DNA of 64,000 bases from an uncultured Cellvibrio sp. GTDB lineage: Bacteria; Pseudomonadota; Gammaproteobacteria; Pseudomonadales; Cellvibrionaceae. Below are positions 43,901-52,931 of the stretch, one piece after another. The stretch covers positions 124,001 through 188,000 of the forward strand of contig CAMLKG010000003.1 of the NCBI GenBank assembly GCA_946480695.1. The letters are read 5' to 3'. The notes under the pieces were generated by a model, which did no database searches, had not been told where the DNA came from, and saw nothing but the letters and a program-made list of their open reading frames with translations. Within the stretch, counting starts at the first letter, position 1. Each line of letters begins with the position of its first letter. Position numbers and translations under genes: made by a program.

Positions 43901-46900
43901 CTTCCATCAAAACCTATGCTACCTGTGCGCCGCGTGCGGCCAAGAATATCCTTACATTCAATACTCATCGCACCACCTGCTGAGCGGATGGTTATCCATA
44001 TTTTGTTATCGCTCGGGCAAATGTTATTAGCGTCAATGCCTGAACCCATTTTTATTTCAACAAGGGCGCCGGTGCTATCCGCCGTGAAATAGGGTGTACC
44101 AAACGCGGTGGTGGCAACTTTTTTCGTGACATAGCCACTGGCACTGACATAACTGCGAACCTCGGTTGGCGTTCCGTATTTATCGCGACTTACGACTTGC
44201 GATTCCAATTGACGTACCGGTGTGTCCGGTGCTGTACCGTTAGTAAAGAAGCCATAGGTCTTATCGACATAACGGCCCAATGAATCGTATTCCACTTCGG
44301 TCTGGCGCATTTGCCCCTCGGCAGTGGTTACCGATTTATAGCGATTACCTTTGTTGTAATAGTGGATAGTGGTTACTGTAAATGCGGAGTTGTCCGGTTC
44401 CACCGTTTCGGTGTTAAGCAACCCTATATCGGCGCCCGATGTGTAATAAGTGAAACTGGAAGTGCGCGTAATGGTGCCATAGGTGGGCTCATTGGCAGCG
44501 ACAGTCATGCGCTGCAAGCGACCTTGCTGCATACTCCAGGTAGAGCCGGAATAGTCATAGGTGTTGATTGTAGTTTTGTTTAATGTAGGTAACCCAAGCG
44601 GGCTGCTTACTATAGATTCCGAACGAACGGTATTACCTTTGTTATCGTAGACGGTGGATTCAATCGATGTACTAACCAAATCACCTTGTGAAATACCATT
44701 GTCTTTCAAAGCATAAGTGTGTGTAACACTTTTGCGCAGGAACGGCTGCAATGCACCTAAAGCGCCACTACCCGATGCATCAACCTGTGCGCTCATACTG
44801 GTAACACAAGAAGCATTGGGATTACCGGAGCTATCATGGCAATTTACCAAGCCCCAAGTATTTTCCTGTTCGCTGAGCTTGTGGCCTGTTGTAGTGAAGG
44901 TTTTTATTTTTCTTGGCTGGCCAATATAGGGCCAATCTTGACGATATTCGGTTTCCGTGCGAGTACCTGTCTCACGATTCACAACCGTGAAATAACGGAA
45001 TCCCAGGAAGCCGCGGCCACCAGCTTGCATTTTTGCTTGGCCATAGTAATAACTTAATTTTGCGGTCGATGCTGTATCAACATAACCTGGAGAGGATGTA
45101 TTCGCCCCAGGTGCAGAAACTTCCACATCAGTAACCACCGACATGGGGCCAAATGCTTCCATTACAGGAGAAGATGGACGTAATGATTGTTCATTGGCGG
45201 CTAAGCTATACCATGGATCATTAATTTCTTTGTAAAATCCGGTAGAGTCAACAGCCCCAACTTTTACATCCCAGCATACGATATCCATATATTCTTCTTC
45301 GCCAGGATTTTGAATTACAGACTCACACTTTTGCTGTGTTGTGTAGCTTCCTGTAATCCCAGATATTCGATCATAATGAGAAGACGAATTAATTTGTTGA
45401 TAAAAAACCTTCTTTTTCTCACCCAACCCGTTGCTAAAACTGACGATTTTATTTGCGTTGGATTTAGTATTTTTTCCTAATCGGATACTTATTGTTGATC
45501 CTGCTGCCTGAACATTTGGGGTAACAACCAGATCTGGAATATTATCTCCATTTACATCATTGAAATTAAAATCTTCTTTCTTGAAATTCGAATAGTGCTG
45601 ATTATCAAGCAAACTGTAATAATTTTGCAAAAAGGTATAACTTAATGAACCAAGTGTGCGAGTCTGAGCTTCAAATTGGTTGGTCGACGGATCCCAGTAC
45701 CGAACTTGTAAAGAGCCGACCCCTGACAATGAAGACGTACCATTTGATTGATGCCATATAAAATCCTGGTAGCCATCAGCATTAATATCAGCCAGTGCTG
45801 ACAATTTTTCACCTGTCAAATTTCCGCCGGGAATGCCGTAACCCATAGAAAATGTAGTGCCTAGTATGCCTGTATTTATACCTGGATTTATTTTCAGCCC
45901 ATCACTTATTCTGATACTCCAAGATAACGGTGATCCACCGAGGCTCAGGATATCACTTAATCCATCGTTATTAAGATCTACAACTTTTATACCTGTTTCA
46001 AAAACATCGACACCGCTAATTGGAAGATGGTTAAGTTGGTAAATGCCGCCTGAAGATTGACTTAAGATATATGCTTGTATAACTTTTTTCGGAGTTATAT
46101 TTGGGTCATTTATCTGACCGCAATAGCGATAAGTATCATCCTGAAGATTACAACCTCCATATTGTTGGTGGACATGGGCCAAAACATCTATACGACCGTC
46201 ACCATTGAAGTCGCCCGTGTAGTTGGTAAGGTTATTAATTGGAGCAGCACCCATATCAGATCTAAAATCTGCATCGCCTTGGTAATCCATATAATTTAAA
46301 TTAAATGAATTTTTTAAGGTGTAATTGGTAAGAATGTGATGCATCGGTACCCACGTTAAACTGGATTTATTCAGGTTCAGTTTCACTGAAGAAAATCCGA
46401 CAGAATTACCACCCGGCAATAGCGAACCAAGCAGTTCTGTGTCCCAAGGAAGATCGCCGTACTCCCAAGTCATTAGGTCAACCAGGCCATCCCCATTAGC
46501 ATCCAAATGGGTAAAAGATTCGTTTTCCGAGTTATTCCAATTTATTAAAGATTTTCCGAGCCTCCACGAACCATCAGGCATTGGCTTTGATAGTAGTACC
46601 TGTTCATTACTACCCTTATAAATTTTGAATAGATTCGAGTCAAAATGATAGTAATCAGTACTTACAATTACATCCATTCGTCCGTCGCCGTTCACGTCTT
46701 CGATACGCAATGTTTTCCCATCTAAAGAGGGTCCAACATTGGTTCCATCATCAAATGCAGCTTGTTGAAATTTATAAGCACCATCAGTATCAATATATCC
46801 CGTTGCATAAAAAAGCTCCCTGGGCATAAGCAGGTTCGGATTGTAACCTGAGGGTGATACGGCTTCCCTGAACCAAACCAAGTCCTGCAGTCCGTCACCA

Positions 46901-48285
46901 TTTATATCGCCTAACGCATGTGAACTCACACCATTAAAAAATGACATTGAACCTACAGTTTCTGAAAGCTGATAATCCGGCAATTCCCACTCAAACTCAG
47001 TAGCAGGTGAACAAACAGATCCAACACATTCCTGCACGCGATTCACGCGACTCAACTTATCGTTAGTTGTATAAGCTGAGCCTTGGTTGTAAGTAATAAT
47101 GTAATTGCGAATTTCGGTCGTGCCGTTATAGGAACGAACACCGGCTAAACGTTTTCCGGTTTTATAGGCATAACCTGCTACGTACCCCGAGATAGGATCA
47201 TTTCGCGATTCATAATTGAATTGTAGATATGCGCCACGGGTAGCAGCCAATCCAAATGCGTAATCGATAGTATCTATGCGTTGACCATCGACATCATTTA
47301 TATAATTGAAAACAATTTTGTTCCCTGCACTATCGGAACGTTTACTCAACGCCCAATCTAATACCGTGTTGGCATTACCTGACGAAAGTTGGTTTTTGGA
47401 ATAGTAGGAATCAGTTGTGTTGCCGTAGGTTTCGATGATTCCGTCTTTGTATTCAACGGTAAAATAATCGGGGTGGCCAGCAACACCGCCTACTGCAGTA
47501 ATCCGTGCAAAGGAATCGATTTCTGTTTTGTAAGTACTGCCCGATGCCCCATAGGTGCCTGAAGCCAACAACAACCTGTCACCGTTTAGGCAGAAACGGT
47601 CTTCACTTGTCCAGGTAATAGGCTTTGCAACGCCATCGATACCTTCTGTTTGACGACAGCGACTGATGACACCATAGGCACTGAGTGACCAACCCAACCC
47701 CATATTTCCGTTACCGGCGCCACTGGAATAATTAAGGCTTACATTGGGTACCAACCCCGCTGAACCGGGGGCAGTAATTACAGGAATTTTGTAGGTAGCC
47801 TGGCCGTTATTGGTTACGTCAAATTCGGCGGGTAATGCGCGGGTGGCATCAATCGTGGATGCGGGGGCGGGCGCAACGGCTATTTGCGGAGTAACCGGCG
47901 AAGCAATACTCCCTGGATTACTATTGGGATCGATGGTTGCGTTGGCAATAATTGTTTGCAAGGTATTTGGAGTCGCGCTAGAAGCAACAAGGTTTTTTGT
48001 CGCCAGTTGGGACTCGGTGTAGCTTTCTTCCATTGGTAGCAGGAAGCCTGTTCCCTGGCTATACACAACAAAACTGGCAGGAGCGGGAAGGACGATGGGT
48101 GTAGCAACATCACCGTGTAACAAAATTATTAACGGAATTCCCTGAAAATAGTAATCAAGCTTGCCATCGGTATTTAAATCCGCTTGATATACCTTGTACT
48201 TGCTAAGGTTAGGATCAACTGTCACGCTCCATGCGGATGATATTCCCAGAACCCCTGCCAGTAGCAATCCAATAACACGCCACAT
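40987..48285 (-). CDS. Secreted SpvB/RHS polymorphic toxin with barnase-like RNase tip
   Basis: A 2,432-residue protein. Signal peptide (1-20), an SpvB/TcdB-like N-terminal part (about 145-480), at least eight FG-GAP/VCBS calcium-loop repeats with DxNxDGxxD signatures (about 30-960), a long array of RHS/YD repeats (about 1250-2060) and the RHS core end (MNGRIYDG at 2096, then YSYVWNNPLNATDPSG). After a variable spacer, residues about 2355-2432 match microbial RNases of the barnase/N1 family: PFPHKKDGTIF, YREYTVDTPG, DRGARRVV and EDHYVNF. Likely catalytic residues are Glu2389, Arg2403 and His2420, all intact. The RHS shell should enclose the toxin before delivery. No delivery VgrG/PAAR is adjacent; the signal peptide suggests Sec export. 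Confidence 0.93.
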   Translation of the reverse strand: MWRVIGLLLAGVLGISSAWSVTVDPNLSKYKVYQADLNTDGKLDYYFQGIPLIILLHGDVATPIVLPAPASFVVYSQGTGFLLPMEESYTESQLATKNLVASSATPNTLQTIIANATIDPNSNPGSIASPVTPQIAVAPAPASTIDATRALPAEFDVTNNGQATYKIPVITAPGSAGLVPNVSLNYSSGAGNGNMGLGWSLSAYGVISRCRQTEGIDGVAKPITWTSEDRFCLNGDRLLLASGTYGASGSTYKTEIDSFARITAVGGVAGHPDYFTVEYKDGIIETYGNTTDSYYSKNQLSSGNANTVLDWALSKRSDSAGNKIVFNYINDVDGQRIDTIDYAFGLAATRGAYLQFNYESRNDPISGYVAGYAYKTGKRLAGVRSYNGTTEIRNYIITYNQGSAYTTNDKLSRVNRVQECVGSVCSPATEFEWELPDYQLSETVGSMSFFNGVSSHALGDINGDGLQDLVWFREAVSPSGYNPNLLMPRELFYATGYIDTDGAYKFQQAAFDDGTNVGPSLDGKTLRIEDVNGDGRMDVIVSTDYYHFDSNLFKIYKGSNEQVLLSKPMPDGSWRLGKSLINWNNSENESFTHLDANGDGLVDLMTWEYGDLPWDTELLGSLLPGGNSVGFSSVKLNLNKSSLTWVPMHHILTNYTLKNSFNLNYMDYQGDADFRSDMGAAPINNLTNYTGDFNGDGRIDVLAHVHQQYGGCNLQDDTYRYCGQINDPNITPKKVIQAYILSQSSGGIYQLNHLPISGVDVFETGIKVVDLNNDGLSDILSLGGSPLSWSIRISDGLKINPGINTGILGTTFSMGYGIPGGNLTGEKLSALADINADGYQDFIWHQSNGTSSLSGVGSLQVRYWDPSTNQFEAQTRTLGSLSYTFLQNYYSLLDNQHYSNFKKEDFNFNDVNGDNIPDLVVTPNVQAAGSTISIRLGKNTKSNANKIVSFSNGLGEKKKVFYQQINSSSHYDRISGITGSYTTQQKCESVIQNPGEEEYMDIVCWDVKVGAVDSTGFYKEINDPWYSLAANEQSLRPSSPVMEAFGPMSVVTDVEVSAPGANTSSPGYVDTASTAKLSYYYGQAKMQAGGRGFLGFRYFTVVNRETGTRTETEYRQDWPYIGQPRKIKTFTTTGHKLSEQENTWGLVNCHDSSGNPNASCVTSMSAQVDASGSGALGALQPFLRKSVTHTYALKDNGISQGDLVSTSIESTVYDNKGNTVRSESIVSSPLGLPTLNKTTINTYDYSGSTWSMQQGRLQRMTVAANEPTYGTITRTSSFTYYTSGADIGLLNTETVEPDNSAFTVTTIHYYNKGNRYKSVTTAEGQMRQTEVEYDSLGRYVDKTYGFFTNGTAPDTPVRQLESQVVSRDKYGTPTEVRSYVSASGYVTKKVATTAFGTPYFTADSTGALVEIKMGSGIDANNICPSDNKIWITIRSAGGAMSIECKDILGRTRRTGSIGFDGSDWSLVDKEYDKLGRVLHTSSPYWRNSNERYWTSQSYDILGRVTATKTPYKNSYLTTTTSYTNLEVRITNPKNQVRIEKRDLAGQVYEVVDPNNGVTKFAYDARGNMREMRDPASNITAIGYDLRDRKTSMNDPDKGSWIYKYNRFGDLICQMDGSGQISVQRYDIAGRMFSRTDRAAGGNCDNPTGTVDKYSQWTYDTAANGLGQLASVHDSASVSGAVQFQQTYSYDNLGRVSGTTTTMPGHGGLVGSHYEKITYDQFGRVFQTFDAARTGASFATNGIQNVYNSYGYLNKVVDAVSYNGTQQAYYTVNQINARGNITSANYGNGVTQLADYYPESGLTKRLRANRALASLPIQDLELDWDEVGNLGWRHETGTASDSVRRNIRENFTYDSLNRLRTWTTSGDLAASETANYNNIDNITDKTGIGNYLYGTQCGSGTNAGPHALCRAGTTNYFYDKNGNMLNDSAGRTMKYTTYDLPKEITKGGHKTEFSYGPNRARYKRVDTSSTNQVTTSLYLGSVEKVYYWDGSIQWKRNIAGVAQITQTVNNSGTKLGEAQRYFIKDHLGSIGLITDEIGAAEQTNFFDPWGRERKIVTSGSIKQWLANNDNYRIASKPITTRGFTGHEQLAEVGLIHMNGRIYDGTLGRFVQADPIIQDPLRVQSLNRYSYVWNNPLNATDPSGFECDETGSGNSCEAVKREQTEENVEEVKVTGKRDDRSKSTMVLTFVSGTISGNSFSGYALRGQGHTAFVSEDIVNKYTGGDLKNITQKVLNKIIAGAAAKNSLAVVSAAAAETDVSIGDVLMAIAPFFVDPNQMMGDMYVDAMGYQSDTATLNKAAAQSVSKIEDKLAGAGSMDKVTLTLLTGVAAVATIKKVAKSARNLPLNDADRLTEINKTLERIESGGPFPHKKDGTIFKNKEGKLPEGNYREYTVDTPGATDRGARRVVQDMDTGKTYYTEDHYVNFIQIDPKKR

Positions 48286-48370
48286 ATATGCCCCGATTAC
48301 TTATTAAATTCCAAAGGGCCTAATGTTCTCAACAGATGAATAAGGTGTCAATCGCTAGAAGAAACCAACG

Positions 48371-48394
48371 CCATTGCACATATGCATGCAATGG
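48371..48394. repeat. 8-bp inverted repeat between the RHS gene and kduD
   Basis: CCATTGCA and TGCAATGG flank an 8-base loop, 14 bases beyond the kduD stop, with an A-run on the kduD side. It may end the kdu transcript on the minus strand, but the T-run lies before rather than after the stem, so this is weak. Confidence 0.35.
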
Positions 48395-48407
48395 GGCAAA
48401 AAAAACT

Positions 48408-49202
48408 TTAGCTTTCATTACCCGGCTTACCAATAGTCGCCAGTATTCCGCCGTCAACATACAGGATTTGGCCCGTGACAAAATCACTGGCTTTGGATGA
48501 AAGGAAAATGGTTGCGCCTTGCAAATCATCCGGGTCACCCCACTTGGCGGCGGGCGTACGGTTGAGAATGAATTCATTGAATGGATGGCCGTCAACACGA
48601 ATCGGCTCGGTTTGGCTGGTAGCAAAATAGCCCGGGCCAATACCGTTCACTTGCACATTGTATTTCGCCCATTCGGTCGCCATGTTTTTGGTCAGCATTT
48701 TTAACCCGCCTTTTGCTGCCGCATAGGCACCAACGGAATTGCGGCCCAACTCACTCATCATCGAACAGATGTTAATAATTTTTCCCTGGCGACGCTCAAC
48801 CATTTTGCGCGCAACGGGACGAGTCATGGTAAACACACCGGTTAAATCAATCTTGATAACTTCCTCAAAATCCGCCAGTGACATTTCCAATAACGGTGTG
48901 CGTTTAATAATGCCCGCGTTGTTAATTAAAATATCAATGGGGCCGTGATCTTTTTCGATTTGTTCAACCGCGGTCATCACCTGGTCTTCATCGGTCACGT
49001 TAAACCTGTAACCAAATGCCTGGAAACCTTTTGCACGATATTCATTTACGGCATTATCAATTTTCTCTTGCGACGAGTTGCCGTTAATAATTAATTTTGC
49101 TCCAGCACTGCCGAGGCCGGAAGCCATTGCCATGCCCAGACCATGCGTCGCACCGGTAATCAATGCCACTTTTCCGGTCAAGTCAAAAAGGGGATGAGTC
49201 AT
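48408..49202 (-). CDS. kduD: 2-dehydro-3-deoxy-D-gluconate 5-dehydrogenase KduD
   Basis: A 264-residue short-chain dehydrogenase: cofactor motif TGATHGLG near residue 17, NNAG near 92, catalytic Tyr and Lys in YAAAKGG, and the SDR C-terminal end YVDGG. The FDLTGKVALITG start and the neighbouring kduI mark it as KduD, which reduces 2,5-diketo-3-deoxygluconate to 2-keto-3-deoxygluconate in pectin breakdown. A related role as gluconate 5-dehydrogenase cannot be excluded from sequence alone. It is the last gene of the minus-strand pectin operon, 89 bases after kduI. Confidence 0.93.
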   Translation of the reverse strand: MTHPLFDLTGKVALITGATHGLGMAMASGLGSAGAKLIINGNSSQEKIDNAVNEYRAKGFQAFGYRFNVTDEDQVMTAVEQIEKDHGPIDILINNAGIIKRTPLLEMSLADFEEVIKIDLTGVFTMTRPVARKMVERRQGKIINICSMMSELGRNSVGAYAAAKGGLKMLTKNMATEWAKYNVQVNGIGPGYFATSQTEPIRVDGHPFNEFILNRTPAAKWGDPDDLQGATIFLSSKASDFVTGQILYVDGGILATIGKPGNES

Positions 49203-49291
49203 AGTTGGAATCCCTAACGAGAAAATTTATGGATACATTTTTTCCACGCCAGCCCGCACGGTTAATTTTCCGTGCGGGCCAGGTAAGTTTG

Positions 49292-50131
49292 CTATTTCAA
49301 TTCGCTGGGTTTGTGGAAATCCATATCCGTATAGTCGTGGTTTTCACCGGCCATGCCCCAGATAAAGGTATAGTTGGCAGTGCCTACACCGGAATGCATT
49401 GACCAGGGAGGAGAAACCACCGCTTGTTCATTGCCGACCCAAATGTGGCGGGTTTCATCGGCAGGCCCCATGAAATGGCACACGGCGTGGTCTTGCGGAA
49501 TATCGAAATAAAAATAGGCTTCCATACGACGGCTGTGGGTATGCATCGGCATGGTGTTCCAAATGCTGCCGGGTTTCAGTTCGGTCATTCCCATTTGCAA
49601 CTGGCAAGTATCAAGCACAGTACTGATCATGAGCTGGTAAATATCGCGCTCATTGCAGGTATCACTCGCCCCCATGTGCAGTACTTTGCTATTTTCCTTG
49701 TTTAATTTTTTGGTGGGATAGCTATGGTGCGCCGGGGTTGAATTCACATAAAACTTCGCAGGATTGGCGGCATCGTCGCTGCTAAAAACGACGTCTTTCG
49801 CACCGCGGCCGATATAAAGCGCCTCTTTATTATCGATGGCGAAAACTTCACCATCCACCGATACCTTTCCGGGGCCACCGATATTGATAGCACCCAGTTC
49901 GCGACGTTGCAGGAAGAATTCCGATTTCAATTGATCGTAGGTTTCCAGCTTTACCGCCTTGTTCACCGGCAAGGCGCCACCAACCATTAGGCGTTCGTAG
50001 TGAGTGTAGGTAAAGAGGATCTCATCCGTCGCAAAAATATTTTCCACCAAAAAATGCTTGCGCAATTTTTGGGTATCGTAATGTTTGAAGTCATCAACAT
50101 GGACTGCAAAACGTTCTTCTATCACTTTCAT
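49292..50131 (-). CDS. kduI: 5-keto-4-deoxyuronate isomerase KduI
   Basis: A 279-residue cupin-fold enzyme starting MKVIEERFAVHVDDFKHYDT, with the zinc ligands in MPMHTHSRRMEAYFYF and PPWSMHSGVG. It isomerises 5-keto-4-deoxyuronate, made from unsaturated galacturonate, to 2,5-diketo-3-deoxygluconate, the substrate of KduD. The start at 50131 has GGAAGG upstream; a longer open frame lacks one. It lies downstream of the GH105 gene in the same operon. Confidence 0.96.
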   Translation of the reverse strand: MKVIEERFAVHVDDFKHYDTQKLRKHFLVENIFATDEILFTYTHYERLMVGGALPVNKAVKLETYDQLKSEFFLQRRELGAINIGGPGKVSVDGEVFAIDNKEALYIGRGAKDVVFSSDDAANPAKFYVNSTPAHHSYPTKKLNKENSKVLHMGASDTCNERDIYQLMISTVLDTCQLQMGMTELKPGSIWNTMPMHTHSRRMEAYFYFDIPQDHAVCHFMGPADETRHIWVGNEQAVVSPPWSMHSGVGTANYTFIWGMAGENHDYTDMDFHKPSELK

Positions 50132-50258
50132 AATGAACCTTCCTGATACTGCGCCAGGTGCCCGGTGATCGCACAAACACCCAACGCCGGTTGAAATAAT
50201 TTCGCGTGGCCTGGTACAAGCTATGGCCGGTAAATTGCACCGCCTATATGAAGAATTG

Positions 50259-52778
50259 CTATTGTTTAAGTAGTTTATAAATTTCCAGGCTAGCGCCGAT
50301 AAATGGGCTATTGCCTTTAGGGTCATTGGAAAAAATCCGCTCGGTCATATAGTAATCGTAACTACCGTCACGGCCGAACCCGAGACCGGCAACCAGGCAT
50401 TGATCATTCATACTGACCTTGCCATCGTTATGCACCGTCATAAATTCATTGACCATTCCCTGATAACTTTTGATTGCTGCATCGCGATAGGATTCCGGCA
50501 AATACCCTTTGTTGACAGCTTTGGCCAGGAAATAGGTAAACATGGCGCTGGCTGTTGATTCACGATAATTACCGATTTCGCCCGGCTTGTTGGTAACCTG
50601 CCACCAGGTAAATGTTTCCCCATCCTGGTAACGCAAAATATCCGGCGCAAACTCCGCAACAATATCGATTAATGTTTTGCGTAACTCGGTTTCGGATTCC
50701 GGCAAGAAATCCAATACATCCACCAACGCCATTGCATACCAACCCATACCGCGCGACCAAAATTCCGCAGAGCGCCCTGTTTCCTTGTCAGCCCAGTCCG
50801 CCTTTTTGGATTCATCCCACGCGTGGTAATACAAACCGGTTTTTGGGTCGCGCAAGTGCTCGCGCGCAATCACAAATTCATGGACCGCTTCCTTAAAACT
50901 ATCGTGTTGCTGTTCGCCAGTCTCATAAAGTGCGGCATATTGCGCAAGGAACGGCATTCCCATGTAAACACCATCCAACCATAATTGATTAGGATAGGTA
51001 GCCCGGTGCCAGAATGCGCCCTGGCTGGTTCGCGGATGACGCTTCAAATTGTCACGCAAGAAATCTACCGCTTTACGATATTTTTCCTGTTTGGTGCGTT
51101 GTTCCAGGAGTATGACCATCTCACCCGGCTTGGTTAAATCGATGCTGAATAAATCCGGCTCAAAGGTTTCGATATGGCCGTCATCGCGAACATAACTGCC
51201 GGTCACCGTTTCCAACGCTTTGGTATAAGCCGGGTTAGGGCTGATTTCATTAAGTGCTTGCAATGCTGCGATTTGCATTCCCACCACATCGTATTCAAAT
51301 TTTCCCGGACGCTTGCGGAATTCATCCCAACCCTGGTAATGATATTTCAAGGTTTTTCGTTCAAGTTCAGAATCTGCCAATTTTTTTGCCCAACCCAATG
51401 CGGCATCGGCATCAAGCGGATTTTTCTTTGCGTCGGCACTTAAGCTTGATTCAAAACGAACGCGCGGTGTTTTGGTCAGGCGCTGGACCTCGCGATCAAG
51501 GTAAGCTTTGAAATCCGCTTCGGTTTTGATGCCGTCCAATTCGTGTTCCCAGGCAGCGACAAAATAATATTCCAGCTCGCCGCCTTTATCTTTCATTACC
51601 GACACATAGGAATTTTCATCCGTGGTTTGCTGCGCACGGTCATCACGTCGGAAAATTACCGCCATGCCTAAATGGTCATTCTCACCACTCAAACTCTGCT
51701 TGCCCCAACTACCCACATACGTCCAGGCGTAACCGCTGATATTTTGCGGCCCTTCAATCAGGGTAGTGTTTGGATGTTTTACCAGGCCTATGGCGATATT
51801 CGGCAATTGATGGCTGGCTTCAAGTTTTACATTCACCAAACGGCTGCCGGCATTCATAGTGAAATGCGCATTCACATCCAGCTTTTGGTTGTTAATTTGC
51901 CAACCGTTGTAATTGATTTTAAAACCGGAAAATAAATTACCGTTGTTGGTAATGATGGCTTCGCGTGTATCCACCAGCGACACCAGATCAACACTTTTGC
52001 CATTCCAGAAACCAAAGCCACCCATACCCAGTGACTTGCCAACTTTCAGTACATCCACGCCCCAATCCGCATTCAAGTGATAGGAGTCGTAACCATCCTG
52101 CCCGACATTTTGCAGCACAACGTCATTTACGCGCTTGCCAAAAATATCAAACCCGTTGCGCCAATCCAGGTAAATTCGATAAGCAACCTTATCGGATTCA
52201 ATACCCGGCCCTTCGTAGCGAATCCAATAGGAGTGATCGGTATATTGCGGCGGCGGGGTTACTTGATTGACGTTTTTAAACCTCCCCCCAACATATTCCT
52301 TACCCTTCCACTCACCGCCTTCTTTAATGGAAATTTCCGCCTGGGTCTGCTTTTTCAATACCGGTTTTTGCAGGGCGGGATCGGAAGAAATGATTACTGA
52401 TTTTTTCCCTGCCGACGGTAAGTCGATTGCTAGTAATAAACCATCCTGCTCACCATTACCATCCCGATCAATGATTTCGGCAGTTTGGGCAGTGCCATCC
52501 GCCGTTACGGTTAAATGTTTTACAGCTTCATCACCCGCATTAATGCCCAACTCATAAAAAGAAAAATAAACGGGTTCTTGTTGTAATTCAAAATGGTTGG
52601 CATTAGCAATTTCCGCCCTGGCCAACTCATGTTTAACGGGAGCAGGTTGCGCAACGGGTGTCGTAGCTATTGATTGTTGTTCACTGGTTTTTTCCGGTGA
52701 GCAACCCGTGATTGCTGCCAGAAAAATACCGCCATAAATAGCCTTAATGGGCGTTTTGCTTTTCAACAATAAACTCAC
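50259..52778 (-). CDS. DUF4861-GH105 fusion lipoprotein (unsaturated rhamnogalacturonyl hydrolase)
   Basis: An 839-residue lipoprotein. A GTG at 52778 with AGGTG six bases upstream gives a lipoprotein signal ending AITGC; longer starts give no plausible signal. Residues about 45-430 match DUF4861 (QEPVYFSFYEL, GRFKNVNQVTPPPQYTDHSYWIRYEG). The C-terminal part (about 445-839) is a GH105/GH88-like alpha/alpha-barrel: QGAFWHRATYPNQLWLDGVYMGMPF, SAEFWSRGMGWYAMALVDVLD and YRESTASAMFTYFLAKAVNKG. It should remove unsaturated galacturonate from pectin or rhamnogalacturonan oligosaccharides in the periplasm or on the outer membrane. It lies between the TonB receptor and kduI. Confidence 0.9.
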   Translation of the reverse strand: MSLLLKSKTPIKAIYGGIFLAAITGCSPEKTSEQQSIATTPVAQPAPVKHELARAEIANANHFELQQEPVYFSFYELGINAGDEAVKHLTVTADGTAQTAEIIDRDGNGEQDGLLLAIDLPSAGKKSVIISSDPALQKPVLKKQTQAEISIKEGGEWKGKEYVGGRFKNVNQVTPPPQYTDHSYWIRYEGPGIESDKVAYRIYLDWRNGFDIFGKRVNDVVLQNVGQDGYDSYHLNADWGVDVLKVGKSLGMGGFGFWNGKSVDLVSLVDTREAIITNNGNLFSGFKINYNGWQINNQKLDVNAHFTMNAGSRLVNVKLEASHQLPNIAIGLVKHPNTTLIEGPQNISGYAWTYVGSWGKQSLSGENDHLGMAVIFRRDDRAQQTTDENSYVSVMKDKGGELEYYFVAAWEHELDGIKTEADFKAYLDREVQRLTKTPRVRFESSLSADAKKNPLDADAALGWAKKLADSELERKTLKYHYQGWDEFRKRPGKFEYDVVGMQIAALQALNEISPNPAYTKALETVTGSYVRDDGHIETFEPDLFSIDLTKPGEMVILLEQRTKQEKYRKAVDFLRDNLKRHPRTSQGAFWHRATYPNQLWLDGVYMGMPFLAQYAALYETGEQQHDSFKEAVHEFVIAREHLRDPKTGLYYHAWDESKKADWADKETGRSAEFWSRGMGWYAMALVDVLDFLPESETELRKTLIDIVAEFAPDILRYQDGETFTWWQVTNKPGEIGNYRESTASAMFTYFLAKAVNKGYLPESYRDAAIKSYQGMVNEFMTVHNDGKVSMNDQCLVAGLGFGRDGSYDYYMTERIFSNDPKGNSPFIGASLEIYKLLKQ

Positions 52779-52931
52779 GCGTTTCACCTTTTTCTCTGTT
52801 ACCCAAATAAATAGCTCTGCGTAAAGCAATAATTTCCAGACTTCAATAATCAAACAGGGATGCCAGCGAACTGACATCCCTTTGATTTCACTTTGGTGCA
52901 GTAGTAATACAACGAACCACAATATCAGCGA

